From the NCBI RefSeq assembly GCF_000751775.1, contig NZ_CCRF01000028.1:1-47165 (forward strand): a stretch of 47,165 nt of DNA. The letters run 5' to 3'. How positions within the stretch are numbered: position 1 is the first letter of the stretch; every line of letters starts with the position of its first letter. Source of the DNA: Caldibacillus thermoamylovorans (GTDB lineage Bacteria > Bacillota > Bacilli > Bacillales > Caldibacillaceae). The translations under genes were made by a program, and so were the position numbers. Positions 25,501 to 33,739 of this stretch are shown piece by piece. The notes beneath the pieces were generated by a model. The model was not told where the DNA came from and ran no database searches. It saw only the letters and a program-made list of their open reading frames with translations.

Positions 25501-26639
25501 TCGTAAAATGCCCCCTCCTGCCTATTTACGAACTCTTCAAAAGTGCTGTTAGTAAGCCCTGTTAAACGATATGCATCTCGATATAGGAGCTTTCCAGATT
25601 TGACATTGCTTATCACAGCTTGAGAAAAACGGCGTCCCACTCGTAAAGTTTGTGTGGCGTAGAAGTTGCCGCCATCACTACTTTTGTTATTCCATTCATC
25701 TTTTTTATTTCTATAATATTCAAAATACTCTTGTTGAGGAATTAATCTTAAATCAGCAGCTCTTCTAACAACTACTAATTCGCTTACCTTAAATTTCCTT
25801 GCAATAGTTTGATATCTGTTTGTATCTTTGTGATGTAATTTCCAATGATTCAGAAATTCTTGTTCTGGTACCAAAAATTCTGCGGCTGTTTGATTACATG
25901 CTTGTTCTATTTTATCTACGGATGGTTGCAATTGTTCTAAATCAAATATTGCACTTACACCGTACCAAATATGTGCTAACTCATGGGCTAGTGTAAACAT
26001 CTGTGCTGCCTTTCCATCAGCCCCATTGATAAATATCAAAGGTGCATATTCATCAATAAGAACAAACCCTCTGAATTCATTTACATTTAATTTTCGATGG
26101 GTATTGTTCCCGACAATTCCACTTACCATTATTAGAATTCCAATATCCTCGATTCTAGCGATTAAGTTTCGTAATGCATCCTCCCAAGTACCTCTCTCGG
26201 CCGCCCAACCATCTTTTAATCCTAATTTCTCTTTAATATTTGCAGCAACTTGTTTGGGATCATCAGATAATTTTGCTGTACCGATAAAACTTAATGGTTC
26301 GCTTCCTAAATCTATTAAATAGTCACGCATCCATTCTTGTCTACGTTCCATGGTGCGTATAGTTTCTAATAAATCAGCACTAGGCTGATCAGTACTACGG
26401 GTAGATATGGTCCGATAATGCGGAATTGTTAATTTCTCTTGAGGTGGTTCGGATAGAAAAAAATAACCGATAGGAGTCGCTGTTGCTTTGGCAAAAGTTT
26501 CCAGTTGTTTGAACGTTGGTTGGCTTTTATTGTTTATCCAATCATTTAGTCTTGGAAAACGACTTTCCAATACTTGTATGCCACCAACACGATCAGCAGC
26601 CCATTTAAGTATCTTAGGATTTATTTCAACTTTAGCCAC
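25497..26639 (-). CDS. ImmA/IrrE family metallopeptidase with XRE-type N-terminus
   Basis: 380 residues from GTG 26639, which follows GGGAGGGG; the ATG at 26657 is 6 codons earlier and lies over the RBS. N-terminal about 60 residues (PKILKWAADRVGGIQVLE ... FKQLETFAKATATPIGYFFL) are an XRE-like helix-turn-helix. The peptidase domain holds HELAH (in MFTLAHELAHIWYG, Zn-binding) near residue 225 with a downstream Glu (EQACNQTAAEFLVPE). This is the COG2856 type, predicted to control stress or toxin genes by cleavage. It overlaps the DUF4411 gene, so it is the likely antitoxin/regulator. Confidence 0.83.
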   Translation of the reverse strand: MAKVEINPKILKWAADRVGGIQVLESRFPRLNDWINNKSQPTFKQLETFAKATATPIGYFFLSEPPQEKLTIPHYRTISTRSTDQPSADLLETIRTMERRQEWMRDYLIDLGSEPLSFIGTAKLSDDPKQVAANIKEKLGLKDGWAAERGTWEDALRNLIARIEDIGILIMVSGIVGNNTHRKLNVNEFRGFVLIDEYAPLIFINGADGKAAQMFTLAHELAHIWYGVSAIFDLEQLQPSVDKIEQACNQTAAEFLVPEQEFLNHWKLHHKDTNRYQTIARKFKVSELVVVRRAADLRLIPQQEYFEYYRNKKDEWNNKSSDGGNFYATQTLRVGRRFSQAVISNVKSGKLLYRDAYRLTGLTNSTFEEFVNRQEGAFYE

Positions 26640-26776
26640 GTTTACCCCTCCCTTCATTAATTATAATATGAAATAAATACTGTATTTTCAATAATAAAAT
26701 GGCTTGTAGGGAAAACATGTGCATAGGTAAAGAAAGGCATTTGAAATGACAATAGAAAAAGAATCCAAACCGATTT

Positions 26777-26842
26777 TTCAACAATTCAGCGTAAATTCAA
26801 CAGTCCAGAACAAATTTCAACAATCGAACCTGAATTTCAACA
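26777..26842. repeat. Four short repeats, about 20-bp period
   Basis: TTCAACA recurs at 26777, 26796, 26816 and 26836 (spacing 19, 20, 20), each in an AAATTCAACA-like context. The copies sit close to two helical turns apart. They lie upstream of the ImmA/DUF4411 genes and in the 3' flank of the coiled-coil gene. An iteron-like site is conceivable but nothing nearby supports a replication origin. Confidence 0.55.
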
Positions 26843-26853
26843 ATGTCTCAGCA

Positions 26854-26888
26854 ATAAAAACGCCAGACTTCAAAAGGAGCCTGGCAAA
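26854..26888 (-). terminator. Terminator after coiled-coil gene
   Basis: On the minus strand GCCAGGCT pairs with AGTCTGGC, followed by GTTTTTATT. Confidence 0.75.
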
Positions 26889-26975
26889 GCACACTGTAAT
26901 AAGTTAAATCCGTTTCATTTGTTCACTTCACGTTCTGTCCCAATCCTGATATTGTAGGTATAAAGTAACAACAAG

Positions 26976-27353
26976 TTAAAATCCGTCTTCATTTGCTGTA
27001 AACGGGATGTTGAGGCGATTTTCAACGTTACGTAACCGTTGATTTAACCGTTGTAATCTGCGTGTTTGTTGTTGGTTGACATCATTTAATCTTGTCACTT
27101 CACCATTTAATCTTCTTATTTCTTGATTGATTCTTCTAATTTCCTGATTCAGTCTGCCAATTTCATTATTTTGTCTCGTCAGTTCTTCGGATTGTCGTTC
27201 GTTTTGCCGTTCAAGTTGGGTAACGCGACGTTCCAACGCAGGGGGTTGTCTGTAAAAGTATTCTTCATCAACTTCCATCATGTTATTATATCCGTCCCCT
27301 TCAATCGGAGTAACCGGATAAGTCGGATAATAATAATACGGGTACACGGGCAA
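26976..27353 (-). CDS. Small coiled-coil protein with Tyr/Pro-rich head (function unknown)
   Basis: 125 residues from TTG 27353, which has AAGAGGAG upstream; a longer TTG at 27377 would put that RBS inside the gene. The N-terminus PVYPYYYYPTYPVTPIEGDG is Tyr/Pro-rich. From about 40 to 115 it is one unbroken heptad-like coiled coil rich in R, Q, N and L (repeating RLNQEIRRINQEI ...). No TM or catalytic motif. Tyr/Pro-rich leaders with coiled coils are seen in some spore-coat or exosporium proteins of Bacillus, so a spore surface role is possible, but I do not recognise the family. Monocistronic, own terminator. Confidence 0.7.
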   Translation of the reverse strand: MPVYPYYYYPTYPVTPIEGDGYNNMMEVDEEYFYRQPPALERRVTQLERQNERQSEELTRQNNEIGRLNQEIRRINQEIRRLNGEVTRLNDVNQQQTRRLQRLNQRLRNVENRLNIPFTANEDGF

Positions 27354-27377
27354 GCACTCTCCTCTTTTTATAGTCAA

Positions 27378-27924
27378 TACCCTATATTTTTATGAAAATA
27401 ACCAAGAAATGACCGGGCGTATTTCCCATTTTCCTAAATACAACCAATGACAATGTAGCGATAAAATATTGTTTTCAAATTGAAAGGGGTCGGTTTTAGG
27501 TGATAAGTCAATCTGGTCCAAAAACAAATAAAAATAATAATTTTGGAGATTGTTGGGAACTGCAAAAAATTAGAAGATTATGCTTGCAAAGGAGAACAGG
27601 TAATTTTCGGAGTCTGTTCCCATCTATATCAAAACGAAAAACGATCCCTGCAAAGACACCGGATAATTTCAAACAAATCTAAACTGCAGTATTTTAAAAA
27701 CCCGTTGCATGAGCAAAATTCATTGTATAAACTGAATGAGGAGCGATTTTGACATCGAAAAAAAAGACTTTCATTGTTTAAACTGGATATGACAATTTTG
27801 ACAAGACAAAAAAACCGCAATTCAAACAAACAAAGTTCATTTTTTAAACTGAATATGAAGCGATTTTGACAAAGTAAAAACCAAGTTTCAAGCTTATATG
27901 ATTCGAAAAAAGTGGGGAACGAGA
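27378..27924. other. Intergenic region before thrE-like gene
   Basis: About 550 bp. Two overlapping frames (27500-27682 and 27543-27752) have no convincing coding pattern and disagree in frame; the first has a GTG near GGTGATAAG. I treat the region as non-coding, with a tandem repeat from 27719. Confidence 0.4.
27719..27875. repeat. Three-copy repeat (TTCATTGTATAAACTGAATAT type)
   Basis: TTCATTGTATAAACTGAAT, TTCATTGTTTAAACTGGAT and TTCATTTTTTAAACTGAAT start at 27719, 27770 and 27836 (periods 51 and 66). Each is followed by GCGATTTTGACA-like text. Copies are diverged and non-coding. Confidence 0.75.
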
Positions 27925-28689
27925 ATGGAGAAAAATAGACAAAATTTCATAGATGTAAGTGAAATATGTTTACTGGCAGGAGAAATCATGTTGGCAAGCG
28001 GGGCGGAAACATATCGGGTAGAGGATACAATGGTCCGAATTGCACATGCTTACGGTGTAGAGAATGCTGAAAGTTACGTGACTCCCACCGCAATTATCTT
28101 TGCCGTCAACGGAGAGTTGTATCCGGCCGGAACGAAAATGAAACGAATTGAACGGCGAACAACTGATTTGAATAAAATTGCTACCGTCAACAGCCTTTCC
28201 CGGGAAATTAGTGAAGGAAAATGGACAATGGAATCAGCATACGAGCGACTAAAACAAATAAAAAAGGAAAATATATCTTTTTCCGTCCCGATCCAACTAT
28301 TAGCTGCCGGTATCGCCAGTGGCTGTTTTGTTATTATGTTTTTAGGAAAATGGATCGATGTCTTACCGGGGATCGTTGCCGGTAGTATCGGCTATTTCTG
28401 TTTTCTTACCATTCATCAAATCGTGAAAGTTCGTTTCTTTTCTGAGTTTGTTTCATCATTAATTATTGGATTTACTGCGAATATTTTTGTTTATACAGGA
28501 ATCGGCGACCAAGCAGATAAAATTATTATCGGTTCGGTTATGCCGCTTGTTCCCGGACTGCTGATTACGAATGCCATTCGAGATTTGATGGTTGGACACT
28601 TGATTTCCGGATTAGCGAAGGGAGCAGAGGCATTGTTGACAGCTTTTGCCATCGGAGCAGGTATAGCGGTTGCTTATGCGATTTTTTAA
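27925..28689 (+). CDS. Threonine/serine exporter ThrE, N-terminal half (YjjP-like)
   Basis: 254 residues from ATG 27925, which has GGGGAAC upstream; ATG 27898 lacks an RBS. A cytoplasmic domain (1-115, GAETYRVEDTMVRIAHAYG, with SYVTPTAIIFAV) precedes five TM helices from about 130. These are features of the YjjP/DUF1212 subunit. It pairs with the YjjB-like gene at 28996 to make the two-part amino-acid exporter. A repeat element now lies between the two. Confidence 0.88.
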   Translation: MEKNRQNFIDVSEICLLAGEIMLASGAETYRVEDTMVRIAHAYGVENAESYVTPTAIIFAVNGELYPAGTKMKRIERRTTDLNKIATVNSLSREISEGKWTMESAYERLKQIKKENISFSVPIQLLAAGIASGCFVIMFLGKWIDVLPGIVAGSIGYFCFLTIHQIVKVRFFSEFVSSLIIGFTANIFVYTGIGDQADKIIIGSVMPLVPGLLITNAIRDLMVGHLISGLAKGAEALLTAFAIGAGIAVAYAIF

Positions 28690-28740
28690 AAAGATAAGAA
28701 AGTATAAAAATACAAGTAAATAACTTGGGATTAGTTTTAT

Positions 28741-28952
28741 TGTCTAGCTCCGAGCGCCAGCGACTAGCAAACTTCACTCCCCTCCACTACGATAAGTCAA
28801 CATCGGCTCGTCACTCGCCGTGTTTTCCTTTTCCTCGAAAATGCATTCGCATTTTCTTCGTGCGATGCCTATTCGGGGAAGCAAATCTGTTCTCATTGCG
28901 GGGCGCTCCAGTTTGTACGTCGCTAAGCGGGCGCTCTGCGCTTTTCTTAACG
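28741..28952. repeat. Dispersed Bacillaceae-type intergenic repeat
   Basis: Begins TCTAGCTCCGAGCGCCAGCG and ends near GGGCGCTCTGCGCTTTTCTT; GC-rich relative to its surroundings. The opening resembles the TCTAGCTCCAGCGCCTAGC element scattered over Bacillus and Geobacillus genomes (from memory). It splits the two thrE-type genes, and the CTCGCCGTGTTTTCC part recurs in altered form at 41930-41950. It has no supportable gene. Confidence 0.72.
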
Positions 28953-28995
28953 AATCCCATTGAACAGAAGATGATTAGAAAAACCGGTTAAGGAT

Positions 28996-29457
28996 GTGGA
29001 AACATTGATTGCCCAATTAATTACTAGTTTTCTTGCAACAAGTGGCTTTGGAATCCTCTTTAATGTACCAAAAAACGCGATTATAAAATGCGGACTTGTC
29101 GGTATGATTGGCTGGTTTATTTATTTTTCTATGGTTGAAAAAAGGATTGATGCAGTTCCGGCAAGTTTTGTCTCAGCGTTTTTTATTTCGGCCCTTAGTC
29201 ATGTTTTTGCAAAAAAGTATAAAACCCCTGTGGTTATTTTTATCGTTGGAGGTATTATCCCACTGGTACCGGGTGGCCTTGCTTATGATGCCATGAGGAA
29301 TTTTGTCAGCAATGAGTATAGTATAGCCATTGAACTCGCTGCCAAAGCATCGTTAATTGCCGGGGCAATTGCCATGGGGATTGTTTTTTCAGAAGTGTTT
29401 AATAATACCATTAAACAAGGTGTTTCAGTAAGGAAATCAAAAAAGATGAATGAATGA
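28996..29457 (+). CDS. Threonine/serine exporter, C-terminal half (YjjB-like)
   Basis: 153-residue membrane protein with four to five TM helices. GTG start with TAAGGA upstream. Segments NVPKNAIIKCGLVGMIGWFIY and IIPLVPGGLAYDAMRNF are typical of the YjjB/DUF3815 ThrE subunit. Partner of the upstream YjjP-like protein; together they form one exporter of threonine/serine. The operon is interrupted by the dispersed repeat but likely still co-transcribed. Confidence 0.87.
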   Translation: METLIAQLITSFLATSGFGILFNVPKNAIIKCGLVGMIGWFIYFSMVEKRIDAVPASFVSAFFISALSHVFAKKYKTPVVIFIVGGIIPLVPGGLAYDAMRNFVSNEYSIAIELAAKASLIAGAIAMGIVFSEVFNNTIKQGVSVRKSKKMNE

Positions 29458-29548
29458 AGTTAGCGAGCAGCATGGAAACATGATAAGTCACAAAAAAATT
29501 TTACATAATCCCGTTTCGTTCATAGAAAACTAAATGGGAGGTGGTTTG

Positions 29549-30004
29549 ATGAATAAACCGATAATAACAGCACTTGCAACGATTGGAATTGCACAGTTTT
29601 TAAAAATGCCAATCAGAAAAATAACAGGAGGAAAGTGGGATTGGCGTTTGTTCTTTGAAACAGGCGGGATGCCAAGTTCCCATTCGGCAGGTGTTTCTTC
29701 ACTTGCTACATATATAGCTAAGAAAAGAGGGGTAAAAACGATTGATTTTGCCCTTGCTTCCATATTTGGCCTGCTTGTCATGTATGATGCCCAAGGTGTT
29801 CGCAGGCAGGCTGGGGAGTTATCGATTAAAGTAAATGATTTGGAAGAAGAAGTGGAGCGGTTACGTGGCCAAAAGGATTATCATTACCATGATCGCAAAT
29901 CAAGAAAACTTCGTGAAAGATTAGGACATCAGCCGGTTGAAGTTTTAGTCGGTTCGCTATTTGGCATCATCAGTGGAATCATTTCTCACAAGTTTTTTGA
30001 ATAG
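29549..30004 (+). CDS. Divergent PAP2/DUF212 family protein (YuiD-like)
   Basis: 151 residues from ATG 29549, with GGGAGGTGG upstream. FETGGMPSSHSAGVSSLATYI (phosphatase motif-2 like PSSHSA) and VMYDAQGVRRQAGEL are the DUF212/YuiD blocks. The family is a divergent PAP2 superfamily; three or four TM helices. Substrate unknown. It lies behind the ThrE pair with a 91-bp gap; co-transcription possible. Confidence 0.85.
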   Translation: MNKPIITALATIGIAQFLKMPIRKITGGKWDWRLFFETGGMPSSHSAGVSSLATYIAKKRGVKTIDFALASIFGLLVMYDAQGVRRQAGELSIKVNDLEEEVERLRGQKDYHYHDRKSRKLRERLGHQPVEVLVGSLFGIISGIISHKFFE

Positions 30005-30017
30005 TTTATTTCAGGGT

Positions 30018-30236
30018 CAGGTGAAAAACGCTTGACCTTGGTATTGTTATGAAATTGGAGAAAATTAACATGACCATGACAGGTAAAAACGCTTGACCTT
30101 GCGTATATTTATAAAAAATTATAATGACGGTAAAAACGTGTGACCTTGGTATTGTTATGAAATTGGAAAAATTAACATGACAGGTAAAAAACACTTGCCC
30201 TTGCATATTGTTACGAAATTGAAAGGAAATTAATAT
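30018..30236. repeat. Four-copy tandem repeat (CAGGTAAAAACGCTTGACCTTG type)
   Basis: Units start at 30018, 30080, 30128 and 30181 (periods 62, 48, 53). Each opens with CAGGT(G)AAAAACG.TTGACC and continues into TATTGTTATGAAATTGGA. The gap between the YuiD-like gene and the TPR protein holds nothing else. The TTGACC words look like -35 boxes, but no consistent -10 follows. Confidence 0.8.
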
Positions 30237-30323
30237 ATAATAGAGAACAAAGTTTGTTAGAATAGTTATTTATTGAATGGAATATGTTAATATGAATGAA
30301 ATAATAAAAACCAGGTGGTCAAA

Positions 30324-33029
30324 ATGTTGGAAAAACAATTCATTACGAAGACGTATTACCGGTCGCTTATTCATGAAAATGATTCCCGTCACCCAATTGA
30401 AATTTTAGGGGAATTATTTGCTGAGGAAGAACAGAAGGAGTTTCCCGATGCATCCGAAATTCGTTTTGCCCAAGGTGAAGTCTATTTTCATAATAAAGAT
30501 TATGAAGCAGCCATCTTTAAATGGGAAAACGTGCATAACGAATTAGAACCATGGGCGAAGAAAAATATTGCCGATGCCTATTTGGAACTTGCCATCTATC
30601 CGGAAGCAGAAAGTATCTATCAATCGATTAATACAGAGTCCCTCACTTTACGTACAGAAGTTTTATTGCAACTATTTTCTCTTTACATCCAACAAGAAAA
30701 ATACCAAAATGCCAATCAAATGATTAAGAAAATGGTAAAATTAAATCCGGACTATCCCAATGTAACCAAATTAGCACGTTCATTTTTTGAGAAACAAGAA
30801 GATTGGCAAAGTGCTATGGAATTAGCAATACAAGAAGGGGTTCGGACTGAAAATCTTAGTTGGTTTGAACTTCTAAAATCATATATTAAAAACGGGCATG
30901 CGAAACAACAATTGCCAAACTTTTTCTTTGATGCTTTAACCGTTGCCAGAAAAAATGCCCCGGACTTATTTGAACAACTGGTCATAGCGTTATGGAATAA
31001 TTATGAAACCGAACAAGAATTTTTCCAATGGTTGAAAGCTTTTAATACGTACTTAAAAAACTTGGGGTGGGAAGAGGAAGATTACAGCTATAATTTTCTT
31101 TCCAAAAAGTATAAAGAAACATATGACGAATTGATGGGCGGCAGTTACTCATTAAAACAACTTACCGATATGATCCCTGATTTATTAAATGCATGGATAA
31201 AAATTGTCGGAAAAGAGGAAGAAGTTCTCCCTTCATCGGCCATTTTTGCTTGGAATGAAATTGTCCCTGATCGATTTCAGGCTGATGCATTAAAAATAGC
31301 AGAAAAAATCTTGTTTAATGCCGAGGTCAATGTTGATGTTCTTGAAAAAAGCAAGGATCTAAATATCGTCATTGATAACTGGACGGATAAACACAATCTC
31401 GATCATAATATTCGAATCCAAGCGTTATCCCGACAATCGCTGGATTTTCATCATCAACTTACCGGTGTCATCAGTTTCAATCATGATACAAAGACCGGAT
31501 TTCTTAATCACTTTTTGCAAGAGGAAATGGTTGTGCGGAACAACCGGGAAGGTGCCGTTTCCATTTATAAATACAGTGATGAAATGAAAATTATTCAATA
31601 CCGGGATTATCAAGAACAGGAATTATCACTTGATCAATATATGGCATCAATGGAACGAGGGAAGCCGGCGAAAATTTGTTATGAAGTAAATGTACCTAAT
31701 CAATTGCTGGAACGTAATCAATTGGTAATTGTGGAATTGCCGGAATTGAATCGCGCATCCGGATTAACAGATGCATTCATTGAAACGATGCAAATTTTGG
31801 ATAGCTTACTGGTTGTGGTAGATGTAAACCAAGGCTTGCCAGAATCGAGGCAAAAATGGATTGAAATGATTCAACAGCAGTTTCCTCAGTTAAAAACATA
31901 TTTTATTCAGGTTGGCACCGATGCTAACGAAGAAACAAAAAGTTACCTAGGTGCGGAAGTTTTCGTTTACGATTATACAATTGAACACCGGGAAAAATTG
32001 GCCGATTTCCTAACAACCGATTGGCAACAAAATAAACTGGTGCATCAACGAATGAAAAAATACTTATTTTTGATACAAAAAAAGATAAGAAACTTGTTCG
32101 ATCAACGGATGAAAATGAAAAGTCAATTGGAAGAAACGATTCAAAGTAAACAAGACTTGGCCCGAAAAGTAAACGGTGCAATCAACCAGTTGGAAGACCT
32201 GATAATAGAAAAAATTAATATGATTAGAAAATCGTTTATTTTAGCAAATGAGGAGACAAGAAAGGAATTAGTAAACGATATACCTGTAATTTTAAAAGCT
32301 ACGGCTAAAACAATTACAAAAAAACGTGATTTCCAGCGCATTCATATCGAATTGAATGACGAAATGAATAAGAAAATCGAAACGTATTTGAATGAAGAAT
32401 GTATGCCGAAGTTTTTATCAAGAATTCGTGATTGGCTTGTGTTGTGTGAAACCGAGTTGAAAGATGGAAAAACATTCCTCGATGAGATTGCTGAAGGGTT
32501 TAATTCTTTGATTGGATTTGATCGTTTACAACTCCCTTGTGATTTTATGATATTGGAAGATTGGGAGAGAGATATTGACCGTTTGACAAGCGGGGTCAAT
32601 TATGAACCGGTAAACATTTTGCTTCGTTATACGCCAAGGCAAGTATTATTAAAAAGTGCCGGTAAAGTGTTTGGTAAAATTATTCAAAATAAAGAGATGT
32701 TTGTTAATGGTTTTAAACAGCTGATTGAAACTGGAAATTACGGACCGATAGTAGAAACTATTGCTGACCGCTTTTTTACACCGTTTCATTTAATTGAGCA
32801 AGGCATTGAGCGGGATTTGCGACTGTTTTTCAAAAATGCTTTTGAAGAGTTAAAGGGCTTGGCAGAAGAAACTGATAAAGAAATAAATGAAAAAACGATG
32901 GAACTGGTGGAAATGAAGGAAAATCCGGAAGCATTCCGTGATCCGCTGAAAATCTTTGAAATTACCAGGCTTCAATATAAATATATTTTAGAAATTGATG
33001 AAATGGCCTATTCTCAAGTCAATTCATGA
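30324..33029 (+). CDS. TPR protein with degenerate dynamin-like GTPase domain
   Basis: 901 residues from ATG 30324, with AGGTGG upstream. Residues about 40-170 are TPR-like helical repeats. Then a GTPase-like segment: the P-loop position reads GVISFNHDTKTGFLNHFL (381-398), lacking the GxxxxGKS/T pattern, and the G3 region reads VELPELNR (470-477) instead of DxPG. A following LLVVVDVNQG (about 494-503) matches the G4-preceding strand of dynamin-like proteins. The C-terminal about 300 residues are long amphipathic helices with a dynamin-like stalk feel. I read it as a pseudo-GTPase; it should be cytoplasmic or membrane-peripheral. Function unknown. It is followed by a strong terminator, so it stands alone. 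Confidence 0.72.
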   Translation: MLEKQFITKTYYRSLIHENDSRHPIEILGELFAEEEQKEFPDASEIRFAQGEVYFHNKDYEAAIFKWENVHNELEPWAKKNIADAYLELAIYPEAESIYQSINTESLTLRTEVLLQLFSLYIQQEKYQNANQMIKKMVKLNPDYPNVTKLARSFFEKQEDWQSAMELAIQEGVRTENLSWFELLKSYIKNGHAKQQLPNFFFDALTVARKNAPDLFEQLVIALWNNYETEQEFFQWLKAFNTYLKNLGWEEEDYSYNFLSKKYKETYDELMGGSYSLKQLTDMIPDLLNAWIKIVGKEEEVLPSSAIFAWNEIVPDRFQADALKIAEKILFNAEVNVDVLEKSKDLNIVIDNWTDKHNLDHNIRIQALSRQSLDFHHQLTGVISFNHDTKTGFLNHFLQEEMVVRNNREGAVSIYKYSDEMKIIQYRDYQEQELSLDQYMASMERGKPAKICYEVNVPNQLLERNQLVIVELPELNRASGLTDAFIETMQILDSLLVVVDVNQGLPESRQKWIEMIQQQFPQLKTYFIQVGTDANEETKSYLGAEVFVYDYTIEHREKLADFLTTDWQQNKLVHQRMKKYLFLIQKKIRNLFDQRMKMKSQLEETIQSKQDLARKVNGAINQLEDLIIEKINMIRKSFILANEETRKELVNDIPVILKATAKTITKKRDFQRIHIELNDEMNKKIETYLNEECMPKFLSRIRDWLVLCETELKDGKTFLDEIAEGFNSLIGFDRLQLPCDFMILEDWERDIDRLTSGVNYEPVNILLRYTPRQVLLKSAGKVFGKIIQNKEMFVNGFKQLIETGNYGPIVETIADRFFTPFHLIEQGIERDLRLFFKNAFEELKGLAEETDKEINEKTMELVEMKENPEAFRDPLKIFEITRLQYKYILEIDEMAYSQVNS

Positions 33030-33069
33030 AAAAAATCACCCAACCGCATTTTCGGTGGGTGATTTTTTG
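33029..33069 (+). terminator. Terminator after TPR/GTPase-like gene
   Basis: AAAAAATCACCCAACCG pairs with CGGTGGGTGATTTTTT around CATTTT; starts right after the stop codon. Strong, T-run on both strands. Confidence 0.9.
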
Positions 33070-33215
33070 TCTTAAATGAACAAAAAACTTGCCCATGTTC
33101 GAAATAAAAAACAACTGTTCTATTTTCCTTTTTCGATCATAAAAATGGTTATAAACGTATTGGTGATTTTTGCTCTGATTATGATTACAATTTATTTCAA
33201 ACGGGGGAAGTGGGT

Positions 33216-33617
33216 ATGGTGAATTTTGAAAAAACACAAGATTTCATAACGGAAGAGATGGTGGAAAAATTTTTTCAATTAAATAAACAGGCAAAGGAAA
33301 TCGACAAAGAGCTATCCCGATTGAAAAAAGCATTTAATCAATATTTTGATTTAACGGTTGGGGAAAATCAAAAAGGAGTCCTCACTTTTGAATCATTTGA
33401 GCTCCAACGACAAATACGGGTTGCGGAAAAATTCCGTGAAGAAGAAACGGTGAAGAAATTGGAGGAAATGAATTTAACCGATTGTATTAAGGTTGTCAAA
33501 CAAGTGGACGAGGAAAAAGTAAAGGCGGCAGTAACGCTTGGTATCCTACCGGCAGAAATCTTGACCGATTATAAAGACAGAAAGCATATTCCAGTCATTG
33601 CTGTGAAGGAAAGATAA
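33216..33617 (+). CDS. Uncharacterised 133-residue protein
   Basis: Start ATG 33216 has GGGGGAAG upstream (GTG at 33210 is an alternative). A charged helical protein: heptad-like region at about 8-40 (FFQLNKQAKEIDKELSRLKKAFNQYFD), a basic/acidic middle and a small globular end (LGILPAEILTDYKDRKHIPVIAV). The layout loosely recalls Gam-like or other phage-type coiled coils but I would not assign it. No TM or signal. Followed by a long inverted repeat. Likely real: good RBS and sensible codon use. Confidence 0.6.
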   Translation: MVNFEKTQDFITEEMVEKFFQLNKQAKEIDKELSRLKKAFNQYFDLTVGENQKGVLTFESFELQRQIRVAEKFREEETVKKLEEMNLTDCIKVVKQVDEEKVKAAVTLGILPAEILTDYKDRKHIPVIAVKER

Positions 33618-33622
33618 TCAGG

Positions 33623-33665
33623 TTGGCGATGCCGGACAGACTCGTTTCCATCCGGTTTATGCCAA
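33623..33665 (+). other. Composite inverted repeat
   Basis: TTGGC pairs with GCCAA and, inside, CCGGA with TCCGG, around 14 nt. No T-run follows. It begins just after the stop of the 133-residue gene and may be a stabilising hairpin or weak terminator. Confidence 0.5.
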
Positions 33666-33739
33666 TTACAGGAAAATAGTATAACCAATTTGCTCTTATA
33701 TGTTAAAATAATAGTAAAAATCGCTAGGAGAGGAGCAAA

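Noticed and set aside
26777-26842. Iteron-like replication origin
   Set aside because: Only four short copies, no Rep gene, no DnaA boxes seen, chromosomal context.
27500-27752. Two overlapping small ORFs before thrE-like gene
   Set aside because: Frames conflict, no family resemblance, ribosome binding sites weak; may be a decayed gene but cannot be supported.
30018-30236. Tandem promoters (TTGACC words) before the TPR gene
   Set aside because: The -35-like words recur with the repeat but no -10 occurs at a constant distance.
32500-33030. Transmembrane anchor in the TPR/GTPase-like protein
   Set aside because: Its C-terminal helices are amphipathic and charged; no continuous hydrophobic 18-20-residue stretch is present.
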